From assembly GCA_023435335.1 (NCBI GenBank), contig JAEYRU010000242.1, positions 1 through 21,267 on the forward strand: a DNA stretch of 21,267 bases, given 5' to 3'. This document shows positions 1 through 6,927 of the stretch, one piece after another (position 1 is the stretch's first letter; each line of letters begins with the position of its first letter). The notes below the pieces were generated by a model. The model was not told where the DNA came from and did not search any database. It saw only the letters and a program-made list of their open reading frames with translations. The position numbers and the translations under genes were made by a program. This stretch comes from Pseudomonadota bacterium. Lineage in GTDB: Bacteria; Pseudomonadota; Alphaproteobacteria; Rhizobiales; Rhizobiaceae.

Positions 1-468
1 GATGAAGGCGGCGAACGGCAGGGCGTAAATTCCCATCGCGGCGGCCAAGGGCGCGAGCACGCCCCCGCCAAGCACGATCATCGCAATCGCGCCCAGACCC
101 GCGCCGGCGGAGACGCCGACGATGCCGGGATCGGCGAGCGGATTGCGGAACAGGCCCTGCATCGTCGTGCCCGCCACGGCCAGCGCAGCACCTACGAGGA
201 CGCCCATGACGACACGCGGAAGTCGGATGTCGTAGACGATGATGCGGTCGCGCTCTGACATCGCGTGCGTGCCGGCTCCAGCCAGCCAGTCGCCGAGCAC
301 GGCGGCCGCAGACGCGTCGGAGGCGCCGGACGCGAGGCTGAAAAGCGCGGTGGCGACAAGCAGCAGCGCTAGCAGGAGGATGACGAGGCGCGCGCGCCGG
401 CTGCGGTCACCGTTCCCGGCGGCGCGGCTGAAAGCTGTAGGCACGGGTTCCGCGTTGGCAATGGCCAT
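1..468 (-). CDS. hmuU: Haem ABC transporter permease HmuU (partial, 3' end outside window)
   Basis: Inner-membrane permease of the FecCD/BtuC family that would carry haem from the periplasm into the cytoplasm with HmuT and the ATPase HmuV. The 156 visible residues start at the ATG at 468, 10 nt after the hmuT stop. They show a basic N-terminus, a first membrane segment (about residues 28-46), the family motif IRLPR (81-85), and the diagnostic stretch MQGLFRNPLADPGIVGVSAG (103-122) seen in BtuC/FecD/HmuU permeases. The reading frame stays open to the left edge, so the remaining half or more of the protein, and probably hmuV, lie outside. It is the fourth gene of the leftward hemP-hmuS-hmuT-hmuU operon. 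The family assignment is certain; haem as substrate is inferred from the neighbours. Confidence 0.95.
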   Translation of the reverse strand, partial: MAIANAEPVPTAFSRAAGNGDRSRRARLVILLLALLLVATALFSLASGASDASAAAVLGDWLAGAGTHAMSERDRIIVYDIRLPRVVMGVLVGAALAVAGTTMQGLFRNPLADPGIVGVSAGAGLGAIAMIVLGGGVLAPLAAAMGIYALPFAAFI

Positions 469-478
469 CGGCGGCGCC

Positions 479-1381
479 TCAGTTGCCGACAACGGACGCG
501 CCGTAGAGCGCGGCGGAAAGCTCCCGAACGGCCGATGCCGTGCGGGGGCCGAACCCGAGGAGCCACGCTCCGTCCATCTTGATCAGCGCCCGCGCCCCGG
601 CGGCCGGCGTGCCCGCCATTGCGGGATGCGCAAACAGCTCTCCGGCGGTTGCGGCATGGTCCCCCTCACGGTCCATCATCAGCACCACGTCGGGCGCCGC
701 CTCGTAGACGGCTTCGTCGGAAAGCTGCTTGTAGCCAGCGAACTCTTGGACCGCGTTCACGCCCCCCGCCATCGCAATGATGCCGGCGGCAGCCGTGTCG
801 GAGCCGGAGGCAAGCAGCCGCCCGCCCTGCATGCTCAGCACGAACAGCACCTTTTTCGGCGTGGCGACGCCGGCCGCGGCCGCCTCAGCCGCAGCGAGGT
901 CGGCCTCGACCTGCGCGGCGAGCGCGTCTGCCTTCTGCTCCACGCCGAGCGCCTGGCCGACGATGCGGATTTTCTCCGCGATGCCTTCACTCGTGTAGTC
1001 GTCGGGGACGGTCACCACGGGGATGGAAGCCTTGCGGATTACCTCGACGGCCTCGGGCGGCCCGCTGCCATCGAGCATCAGGATCGCGCTGGGATCGACC
1101 GACATGACGCCCTCCGGCGAGAGCTGGCGCATGTAGCCGACATCCCGGAGCGCCATCGCCTCGGGCGGGTAGACGGCGGTGGAATCGCGCGCGACGAGCT
1201 TGTCCTGCTCGCCCAGCGCATAGACGATCTCGGTGAGCGAGCCGCCGATCGCGACGAGACGCGAGGCGTCGGCGAAGCGCTCGGCATCCTCGGCCGCCGT
1301 GGAGAAGGCCGACCCGGCAACGAGCACCGCAGTGGCAAGGGCAGTTACGAGGCGCCTTGGCGCCCAAGGCATTCTGGTCAT
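479..1381 (-). CDS. hmuT: Periplasmic haem-binding protein HmuT
   Basis: Substrate-binding protein of the haem ABC importer, 300 aa, the usual length for HmuT/ChuT/ShuT. It has a signal peptide (MTRMPWAPRR followed by a hydrophobic run and FSTAA near residue 30), then a BtuF-like class III binding fold beginning LVAIGGSLTEIVYALG (42-57). Tyr71 in AVYPPEAM occupies the region where this family uses a tyrosine as haem ligand, which I infer rather than measure. The frame stays open upstream to 1633, but that extension overlaps hmuS and lacks a signal sequence. The ATG at 1381, 11 nt after the hmuS stop and preceded by AAAGGG, is the convincing start. It probably receives haem from the outer-membrane receptor encoded at 2876-5005. 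Confidence 0.95.
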   Translation of the reverse strand: MTRMPWAPRRLVTALATAVLVAGSAFSTAAEDAERFADASRLVAIGGSLTEIVYALGEQDKLVARDSTAVYPPEAMALRDVGYMRQLSPEGVMSVDPSAILMLDGSGPPEAVEVIRKASIPVVTVPDDYTSEGIAEKIRIVGQALGVEQKADALAAQVEADLAAAEAAAAGVATPKKVLFVLSMQGGRLLASGSDTAAAGIIAMAGGVNAVQEFAGYKQLSDEAVYEAAPDVVLMMDREGDHAATAGELFAHPAMAGTPAAGARALIKMDGAWLLGFGPRTASAVRELSAALYGASVVGN

Positions 1382-1392
1382 GGGATACCCTT

Positions 1393-2460
1393 TCAGGCTG
1401 CGCTGGTGCGCGCGATACGCGGCAGGCCTTCGGCCAACATGCGCCAGTCGGGACGTTCGACCCCGCCCTCGCTGCGCTGTCCGAAAAACTGGATGATCAT
1501 ACTCCGGTCCTCGCCATAGGCCTCGAGCGAGGTGACGTGCCCGTCCCTGGTCGGCTTGCGCACGGCCCATAACTCGCTGATGTGGTCCATCCTCAGATGC
1601 AGGTGGAATGTGGGATCCATGATGTTGATCCACGGGCCCATCGGCTTGACCGTGTGGATGGGACCGGAATGGATCTGGATGCAGCCGCGGTTACCCACGA
1701 AGCACATGATCGGCAGCTGTTCGTTGACCGCGTGGGCGAACATCGCCTGCAGCGCATCGAGGTCCAGCCTCCAGGCGAAATCCTCGCCGATCGCATTCAC
1801 CGCCTGATGCCGGGTCAGCTTGAGCGAGCGCAGGATGCCGTGGAACTGATGGACGTCAGTCATTGCGGTCCATCGGTCGCGCAGCTCCGCCGCATCGGCG
1901 GGCTCGGCTGCGCCCCCTGCGACTGTGTTGTCATTGCCGGCTCGGGTAACAGCCAGTTCGGCCGACTGGTCGGCGGACGTCATCCGCGCGACCAGCGCCT
2001 CAAAGGCGGAAACGTCGGATGCCGGACGCAGGTGGACCTTGTGGATGGCCTCGCCGGCGGCATCGAAGAACTGCAGGCTGCGCCGGACCTCCTCGCCGTC
2101 GCGCTTCTCCACCGCGTAGCCGTGCGCCCAGACCCTCGGGAAGATGCGCAGGTCGATCTCGTCGCCCAGCACCATCGCATTCTGGCTTCCGGTATGCACC
2201 TTGTCGTAGACGCCGATCTTCTCGTGCACGGCGCTGTCGTTGCGGGTGAGCGCCATCACCTCTCCGACCGCTTCGAGCCCGTTCAGCAGAACCGTCACAT
2301 CCGGTTCGATACGAACGACCCCCTCGCCGCAATGTGCCGCCACCAGCTGCGCCTCGGAGATGCCCAGCTGGGCGGCGAGGTCGCGTTCGCGCATTTTCGA
2401 ATTCTCCCGCCGCGCGCGGCGGATGTCGCCGGGCGCCAGCGTGGCACGATGGTCCATCAT
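1393..2460 (-). CDS. hmuS: Haem carrier/degrading factor HmuS (HemS/ChuS family)
   Basis: Cytoplasmic haem-handling protein of the HemS/ChuS/PhuS family, 355 aa, the normal length for the two-repeat fold. The first repeat covers about 20-175 and the second about 195-345. The motif WTAMTDVHQFHGILRSLKLT (197-216) contains His204, matching the conserved haem-ligand histidine region of HemS/PhuS, and the C-terminal repeat carries the parallel motif LHLRMDHISELWAVRKPT. Family members bind incoming haem and pass it to a haem oxygenase or degrade it themselves. The gene starts 5 nt after the hemP stop and ends 11 nt before hmuT, so it is probably translated from the same message. A second Met at codon 2 is an equally possible start. 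Confidence 0.95.
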   Translation of the reverse strand: MMDHRATLAPGDIRRARRENSKMRERDLAAQLGISEAQLVAAHCGEGVVRIEPDVTVLLNGLEAVGEVMALTRNDSAVHEKIGVYDKVHTGSQNAMVLGDEIDLRIFPRVWAHGYAVEKRDGEEVRRSLQFFDAAGEAIHKVHLRPASDVSAFEALVARMTSADQSAELAVTRAGNDNTVAGGAAEPADAAELRDRWTAMTDVHQFHGILRSLKLTRHQAVNAIGEDFAWRLDLDALQAMFAHAVNEQLPIMCFVGNRGCIQIHSGPIHTVKPMGPWINIMDPTFHLHLRMDHISELWAVRKPTRDGHVTSLEAYGEDRSMIIQFFGQRSEGGVERPDWRMLAEGLPRIARTSAA

Positions 2461-2465
2461 GTCAC

Positions 2466-2663
2466 CTATTTGTTGAGGATGAGCTTGCCCTGGCGGGTGA
2501 TCTTAAGCCGGTAGATCGATCCCTGGTGATCGATCGCCACCTCGGTCCTTCCGCCGAATAGAGTCTCGCTGGAGATCGTGCGGACCGGAGCAGGCTTGCG
2601 CTCGCCAGCCTGATCAATCGCGCCAGCACGGAACCGTTGTTCCACGGGGATATGGCTGTTCAC
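2466..2663 (-). CDS. hemP: Haemin uptake protein HemP/HmuP
   Basis: Small protein of the HemP/HmuP family, recognised by its C-terminal signature: SETLFGGRTEVAIDHQG, then YRLKITRQGKLILNK at the very end. I chose the GTG at 2663 (65 aa) because it is preceded by AAGGGG with a 9-nt spacer and gives the usual family length. The frame also stays open to a GTG at 2744 (92 aa), but that start has no recognisable ribosome binding site, overlaps the iron-box/promoter region, and adds residues unlike the family. In Bradyrhizobium and Sinorhizobium, HmuP is needed for expression of the haem receptor gene, acting as a co-activator with Irr. A similar role here is inference. It is the first gene of the leftward haem operon. 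Confidence 0.88.
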   Translation of the reverse strand: MNSHIPVEQRFRAGAIDQAGERKPAPVRTISSETLFGGRTEVAIDHQGSIYRLKITRQGKLILNK

Positions 2664-2737
2664 GGTGTCGAACCCCTTGAATGGTGCCGGGCTCGCGGAT
2701 GCTGGCTGGGCTGCGTCGTGAATCTGCAAATGAATTG

Positions 2738-2766
2738 TTGACACCTAATATCAGCTTTAATACGGA
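2738..2766 (+). promoter_or_regulatory. Candidate promoter for the haem receptor operon
   Basis: A consensus -35 TTGACA (2738-2743) is followed 17 bp later by a weak -10 TACGGA (2761-2766), with an alternative TAATAC at 2758-2763 at shorter spacing. It faces the receptor gene and would leave a leader of about 100 nt before the ATG at 2876. The region from 2664 to 2875 is otherwise noncoding and noticeably AT-richer than its surroundings; a leftward promoter for hemP should lie in it too but I cannot place it firmly. Confidence 0.4.
2739..2753. promoter_or_regulatory. Candidate iron-responsive operator (RirA/IRO-type box)
   Basis: An exact TGA-N9-TCA element (TGACACCTAATATCA), the published shape of the IRO box bound by RirA in rhizobia, lies in the AT-rich space between the divergent hemP and haem-receptor genes. 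It overlaps the -35-like TTGACA at 2738-2743. Such a short pattern occurs by chance several times in 20 kb, so the support comes from its position between two iron-acquisition operons and its overlap with a promoter element. Confidence 0.5.
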
Positions 2767-2875
2767 GTGCAATACCGGAGTAAACAACTCAACTTAAAAG
2801 AGCGCTCCGGCTTTCAACCCGCCAGCAAGCCGCTTTCGGCCAGCCAGCTTCGATATATTTATCAGGAGTTTGGAC

Positions 2876-5005
2876 ATGGGGCGGGTAACCCGTAACACGG
2901 CCGTGCTGCTTTGCGGAGCGGCACTCACAACGATCTTCGCTAGCACTATCTCAGCGCAGGAATCGACTCCCACGCAGCCGCGCGCGACGCTGCTCCAGCG
3001 TCTCGTCGTCGGGGCCGGCGCGGCCGAGAAGGTGGCTATCGACACGCCGCAATCGGTGTCGGTGATCGAACAGGAAGACATAGACCGGGAGCAGCCGTCG
3101 ACGATCGGCGACGTCATCCGCGACATTCCGGGTGTCAACGTCACCGGTTCCGACCGGCTTCTGGGGCAGAGCTTCAACATTCGCGGCATCGGGGCGCCGG
3201 AGAATGCCGGCGACGGCGGCCGCATCATCGTCAATGTCGACGGCGTGCAGAAGTTCTACGAGCAGTACCGCATGGGCTCGTTCTTCTCCGATCCGGAACT
3301 CTACAAGCGGGTGGAGGTCCTGCGCGGGCCGGCCTCGTCCACGCTGTACGGCTCCGGCGCGCTCGGCGGCGTGATCAATTTCGCCACGAAGGACGCTTCC
3401 GACTACATCGCCGACGGTGAAAGTGGGGCGTTTCGGCTGAAGGGGTCGTACAGCAGCAACGGAAGCAGCTGGCTCACCTCCGCGACGCTTGCCCAGCGCA
3501 TGGGCGGCAACGCGGAGTTCCTCCTGAGCGGCAACTTCCGGGCCGCCGATCCCTACACCACCGGCAACGGAACCGTCCTCGTCGGCACCAACTTCAAGGC
3601 CTGGTCCGGCCTGGCCAAGGGCACGTTCCGGGTCGGTGACGAAGGCACGCTACGGGTCTCGTACCAGCACTGGGATTCCGATCTCGCGCGCCAGCAGCTG
3701 TCGCAGACCAGCACCGCGACCTTCTTCGGGCTTATCGACCGCCATGTCGTCGACCGGACAGCCATCGCCTCCTACGAGAACCCATTCTCCGACAACGACA
3801 TGCTGGACGTGAAGCTGTCCGCCTCCTACTCCGACACCAGCAATTCGCAGCGCAATGCGGATCTGCGCGCCGCCTGCAGCCCCGGCAGTTTCGCCGTGGT
3901 CTGCGATTCCGACTACGCCTACCGGACCTGGCAGTTCAACGCGCAGAACACGATGCAATGGCGCGGCGAAAGCTGGGAGAACTACTTCACGCTCGGCTCC
4001 CAGACTGCTTTCCAGAACCGCGTCGCGGACACCCGGCTCAACAGCGGGGCGCTGTTCCCGGTCACCTTCCACCCCGAAGGCAGCGACGTGCGTACCGGCG
4101 TCTTCGCCCAGAACGAATTCATCTGGAACGAGCGGCTGACGCTGATCCCCGGCGCGCGGCTCGACTGGCGCCGCCTCACGCCCGACGCCGCCCTCGCCGC
4201 CCCGTCCACCAGCGACTGGGCGTTCTCCCCGAAGATCGCGGCCCACTACAAGCTGACCGACGCGGTCGCGGTGTTCGGGTCGGTGGCGCATACCGAAAGG
4301 TTCCCGACGCTTGACGAGATGTTCTCGACCAGCAGCTCGGCATCCACCTTCCCGCCCAATCTCGGGCTGCGAAAGGAGCGCTCGAACAATTTCGAGGCGG
4401 GCTTCGCGCTCTCCGGCTACGACATGCTGCAGGCCGGCGACGCCGGCCAGCTGAAGGTGACCGGCTTCTACAACGACGTGACCGACCTGATTGCGCTAAA
4501 CCCGGCGCTGACGCCCGGCGCGAATGCCGTTCCGGGATTCATCAATATCGACCAAGCGGAACTCTACGGCTTCGAGGTCGAGGCGGCGTACGATTCCGAC
4601 TATGTCTTCGCCAACCTCGCCTATTCCAACGTGGCCGGTCGCGACTGGAGAACCGGCGCCTACCTCACCACGATCGCCCCGCACGAACTGGCGCTGACCG
4701 TCGGGGGCAAGCTGCCCGAGCACGACGTCACCTTCGGATGGAAGGCGCGTATCGTCGCCGCGCCGCAGGATCCCGCACGGCGCACCAGCGCGCCGATCGG
4801 CACCTCGACGCGGTTCGCCCAGGCCTTCAACGTGCATGACGTATTCCTGACCTGGAAGCCGCAGGAAGGCTCCTTCAAGGGCTGGGAGGCGCAGCTGGGC
4901 GTCGATAACGTGTTCAACGCCCAGTACAAGGAATTCCTGAACAACGATTTCGCCATGGGCCGGACGTACAAGGTGTCCCTGTCGAAGCAGTTCGGGTGGA
5001 ACTGA
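2876..5005 (+). CDS. hmuR: TonB-dependent outer-membrane haem receptor
   Basis: Outer-membrane TonB-dependent receptor, 709 aa. It has a signal peptide (residues 1-27, ending TISA-QES), an N-terminal plug (about 45-160, with VSVIEQEDI, IGDVIRDIPGVNV, FNIRGIG and RVEVLRGPASSTLYGSGALGGVINF), and a 22-strand-type barrel ending in YKVSLSKQFGWN with a terminal aromatic region. The stretch ERFPTLDEMF followed by FPPNLGLRKERSNNFEAG corresponds to the FRAP/NPNL-type loop region of haem receptors. Two cysteines in CSPGSFAVVC probably form a loop disulfide. The ATG at 2876 is preceded by AGGAG with 7-nt spacing and is preferred to the in-frame TTG at 2870. Its stop overlaps the next start by one base. 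Haem specificity is inferred from the surrounding hmu genes; the symbol could equally be shmR/hmbR-like. Confidence 0.9.
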   Translation: MGRVTRNTAVLLCGAALTTIFASTISAQESTPTQPRATLLQRLVVGAGAAEKVAIDTPQSVSVIEQEDIDREQPSTIGDVIRDIPGVNVTGSDRLLGQSFNIRGIGAPENAGDGGRIIVNVDGVQKFYEQYRMGSFFSDPELYKRVEVLRGPASSTLYGSGALGGVINFATKDASDYIADGESGAFRLKGSYSSNGSSWLTSATLAQRMGGNAEFLLSGNFRAADPYTTGNGTVLVGTNFKAWSGLAKGTFRVGDEGTLRVSYQHWDSDLARQQLSQTSTATFFGLIDRHVVDRTAIASYENPFSDNDMLDVKLSASYSDTSNSQRNADLRAACSPGSFAVVCDSDYAYRTWQFNAQNTMQWRGESWENYFTLGSQTAFQNRVADTRLNSGALFPVTFHPEGSDVRTGVFAQNEFIWNERLTLIPGARLDWRRLTPDAALAAPSTSDWAFSPKIAAHYKLTDAVAVFGSVAHTERFPTLDEMFSTSSSASTFPPNLGLRKERSNNFEAGFALSGYDMLQAGDAGQLKVTGFYNDVTDLIALNPALTPGANAVPGFINIDQAELYGFEVEAAYDSDYVFANLAYSNVAGRDWRTGAYLTTIAPHELALTVGGKLPEHDVTFGWKARIVAAPQDPARRTSAPIGTSTRFAQAFNVHDVFLTWKPQEGSFKGWEAQLGVDNVFNAQYKEFLNNDFAMGRTYKVSLSKQFGWN

Positions 5006-5439
5006 TGGCGAGCGTGCGCCTTCGGCGGGCGGTCCTCGCCATCCTTGCCGCGGCGGCCGCCGGCCCGGCCGACGCCCAGGAGGCGGACGCGCGTTCGCTG
5101 AGCATCGAGCTCAACGCGCTGCAGCCCTCGGAAGGGGGCTGCCGGCTGTCCTTCGTGGCCACAAACGGCCTCGGCGCCGACATCTCCGGCGTCAGCTTCG
5201 AGACGGTGCTGTTCGACAAGGCAGGGTTGGTCGAGCGCATGAGCGTGCTCGACTTCAGGGAGATTCCCGCCGGCAAGACGCGCGTGCGCCAGTTCGACCT
5301 CGTGGGCGTCGACTGCACGAACATCTCGCGCGTCCTGATCAACGACGCCAGGAGTTGCGAAGGGAGCGGCCTGGCGCCGGGCGACTGCTCGCGCCGCCTA
5401 CGCACGACGGGCAAGGCCGACGTGCCGTTCTCGGATTGA
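5005..5439 (+). CDS. Small exported protein of unknown function in the haem operon
   Basis: A 144-aa protein translationally coupled to the receptor: its ATG shares one base with the receptor's TGA stop. It begins with a basic, Ala-rich signal peptide (MASVRLRRAVLAILAAAAAG, cleavage likely after ADA before QEADA; the RR pair leaves Tat export possible). The mature part of about 120 residues has four cysteines (EGGC, GVDC, ARSC, PGDC), suggesting two disulfides and a periplasmic location. I do not recognise a characterised domain. Position between the receptor and exbB suggests an accessory to outer-membrane haem import or to the TonB-ExbBD complex, but this is inference from neighbours only. 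Confidence 0.8.
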   Translation: MASVRLRRAVLAILAAAAAGPADAQEADARSLSIELNALQPSEGGCRLSFVATNGLGADISGVSFETVLFDKAGLVERMSVLDFREIPAGKTRVRQFDLVGVDCTNISRVLINDARSCEGSGLAPGDCSRRLRTTGKADVPFSD

Positions 5440-5465
5440 CAAACCTTGGATACGGAACCGACACG

Positions 5466-6164
5466 ATGAGCGACACCCTCGACAACATCCGCGGCTTCCT
5501 TGAACTGGGCGGTCCCGTCGTGGCGCTGATAGCGGCGCTCTCTGTCTTCGCGGTCGCGCTGATCGGGCTGAAGCTGGTCCAGTTCTGGCGCGAGCGAGTC
5601 GGCTTCCACAAGCGCGCCGAGCGCGCCCTGCATTCCTGGCACCATGGCGGTTACGGAGAGGCGCGGGCGGCGCTGCAGGGCGATCGCTCTGCCGTCGGCG
5701 CGGCGCTCGCGGCCGCGATGCGTCTCGCCGCAAGGCGGATGCCGCAGAAGGCGATCGAGGACGAGGTACAGCGCATCGCGGTGACGCGACTGCACGACCT
5801 GCAGCGCGGTTTCCGGGCCCTCGACGCCATCGTCCAGATCGCACCGCTGCTCGGTCTGTTCGGAACGGTGCTCGGCATGATCGAGGCTTTCCGCCAGTTG
5901 CAGAGCGCGGGGGCCGCCGTGGACCCGTCAATACTGGCGGGCGGCATCTGGGTGGCGTTGTTGACCACTGCCGCCGGGCTAGCGCTCGCGATGCCTGTTT
6001 CGCTCGTGCTGACATGGCTGGAAACGCGGCTGGAAAACGAACGCGTCGCGATCGAGACGCTGACGTCGTCGCTGCTCGCGCAGCGCGCCGCCGGCGAGGC
6101 GCGCGATGCGCGGGACGCGGTCCACGCCGAGAAGGCATTCGAGGACCGGAGCCATGCGCATTGA
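5466..6164 (+). CDS. exbB: ExbB, proton channel subunit of the TonB complex
   Basis: MotA/TolQ/ExbB family proton-channel protein, 232 aa. It has three membrane segments: about 15-38, 121-142 containing the signature APLLGLFGTVLGMIEAF, and 158-183 containing ALLTTAAGLALAMP with the conserved polar Thr167/168 of the proton path. A cytoplasmic loop lies between the first two. ExbB pentamers form the pore that powers TonB using the proton motive force. The ATG at 5466 follows the small exported gene by 26 nt; the frame is open further upstream, but that extension overlaps the previous gene and lacks membrane character. Its end overlaps exbD1 by 11 nt. TolQ is excluded because the downstream genes are exbD and tonB rather than tolR/tolA. 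Confidence 0.93.
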   Translation: MSDTLDNIRGFLELGGPVVALIAALSVFAVALIGLKLVQFWRERVGFHKRAERALHSWHHGGYGEARAALQGDRSAVGAALAAAMRLAARRMPQKAIEDEVQRIAVTRLHDLQRGFRALDAIVQIAPLLGLFGTVLGMIEAFRQLQSAGAAVDPSILAGGIWVALLTTAAGLALAMPVSLVLTWLETRLENERVAIETLTSSLLAQRAAGEARDARDAVHAEKAFEDRSHAH

Positions 6165-6534
6165 GATCGCCCAGCGCCGCCGCAGGCCGCTGTCGCTCAC
6201 CTCGCTGATCGACGTCATCTTCCTGCTGCTGCTGTTCTTCATGCTGTCGTCCACCTTCACGCGCTTCGCATCCGTGGACGTGGCGGGCGGCCGGGCCACG
6301 GCCGGCGCGGGGGAGCGGCCGGACGTGCTGATCCGGCTTGAGGACGAGACGTGGTCGGTCAATGGCCAGCCGTTTCAGCCGGAAGCGGCGACGACGGAAC
6401 TCGAGCGCCTCAAGGCGACGGGGGCCGAAACCGCCGTGATCCTGGTTCGCGGCAACGTGACTTCGCAGGCGCTGGTTGCCGCGGTCGAGCGCATAAGGCG
6501 GCAGACCGGGCTGACGCTCAGCGTGGCGAGATAA
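6154..6534 (+). CDS. exbD: ExbD, first copy (canonical transmembrane Asp)
   Basis: ExbD/TolR family protein, 126 aa: short basic cytoplasmic N-terminus, one membrane helix (about 15-35) and a periplasmic domain of about 90 residues. The helix begins LTSLIDVIFLLLLFFML, with Asp20 at the position of the essential proton-carrying Asp25 of E. coli ExbD. The ATG at 6154 lies inside the end of exbB, an 11-nt overlap typical of translational coupling; an earlier in-frame start at 6106 would extend it with basic residues lying entirely over exbB. It is followed by a second, different exbD 3 nt downstream, so the complex probably contains two ExbD types. Confidence 0.93.
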   Translation: MRIEIAQRRRRPLSLTSLIDVIFLLLLFFMLSSTFTRFASVDVAGGRATAGAGERPDVLIRLEDETWSVNGQPFQPEAATTELERLKATGAETAVILVRGNVTSQALVAAVERIRRQTGLTLSVAR

Positions 6535-6537
6535 GCG

Positions 6538-6927
6538 ATGATACGGATCCCCCGCCCACAGACGCAGAGACAGCGCGAAGGCACGATCGCGCTCATCAAC
6601 ATCGTGTTCCTGATGCTGATCTTCTTCCTGATCGCCGGCACGCTGGCCCCGTCTGTCGATCCCGACGTGCGGCTGATCACGACCACCGACTCCGAGGCGA
6701 GCGAACCCCCGCAGGCACTTTACGTGACGGCCTCCGGCGAGTTGAGGTCGGGCGGCGCGGCCGTGACGGTCGAGGCCTACATGGCGGGGCTCGGCGGGGC
6801 GACGCCCGTCGTGAAGCTGGCAGCGGACCGAGACCTGCCGGCGGCACGGCTGATCGACGTGATCGGCGAACTGCGTCGCGCCGGCGCCGGGCGCGTCAGC
6901 GTGATTACGGAGCGTGCGATCCGATGA
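6538..6927 (+). CDS. ExbD-like protein, second copy (Asp replaced by Asn)
   Basis: ExbD/TolR family protein, 129 aa, with a single membrane helix (about 16-37) and a periplasmic domain. Where exbD1 has SLIDVIFLLLLFF, this protein has ALINIVFLMLIFF, so residue 21 is Asn instead of the proton-carrying Asp. The rest of the helix and the periplasmic domain (for example LPAARLIDVIGELRRAGAGRVSVITE) follow the family. It probably pairs with exbD1 in the ExbB pentamer, giving an ExbD heterodimer with one protonatable site; that is inference. Its stop overlaps the tonB start (ATGA). Confidence 0.9.
   Translation: MIRIPRPQTQRQREGTIALINIVFLMLIFFLIAGTLAPSVDPDVRLITTTDSEASEPPQALYVTASGELRSGGAAVTVEAYMAGLGGATPVVKLAADRDLPAARLIDVIGELRRAGAGRVSVITERAIR

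Noticed and set aside
1382..1633. Upstream extension of hmuT
   Set aside because: It lies over the hmuS 3' end and lacks signal-peptide character; the ATG at 1381 gives a clean signal sequence.
6351..6923. In-frame upstream extension of tonB that would make a 526-aa protein
   Set aside because: The extension overlaps exbD1 and exbD2, has composition typical of an out-of-frame shadow, and would bury the TonB membrane anchor; the ATGA start at 6924 is standard.
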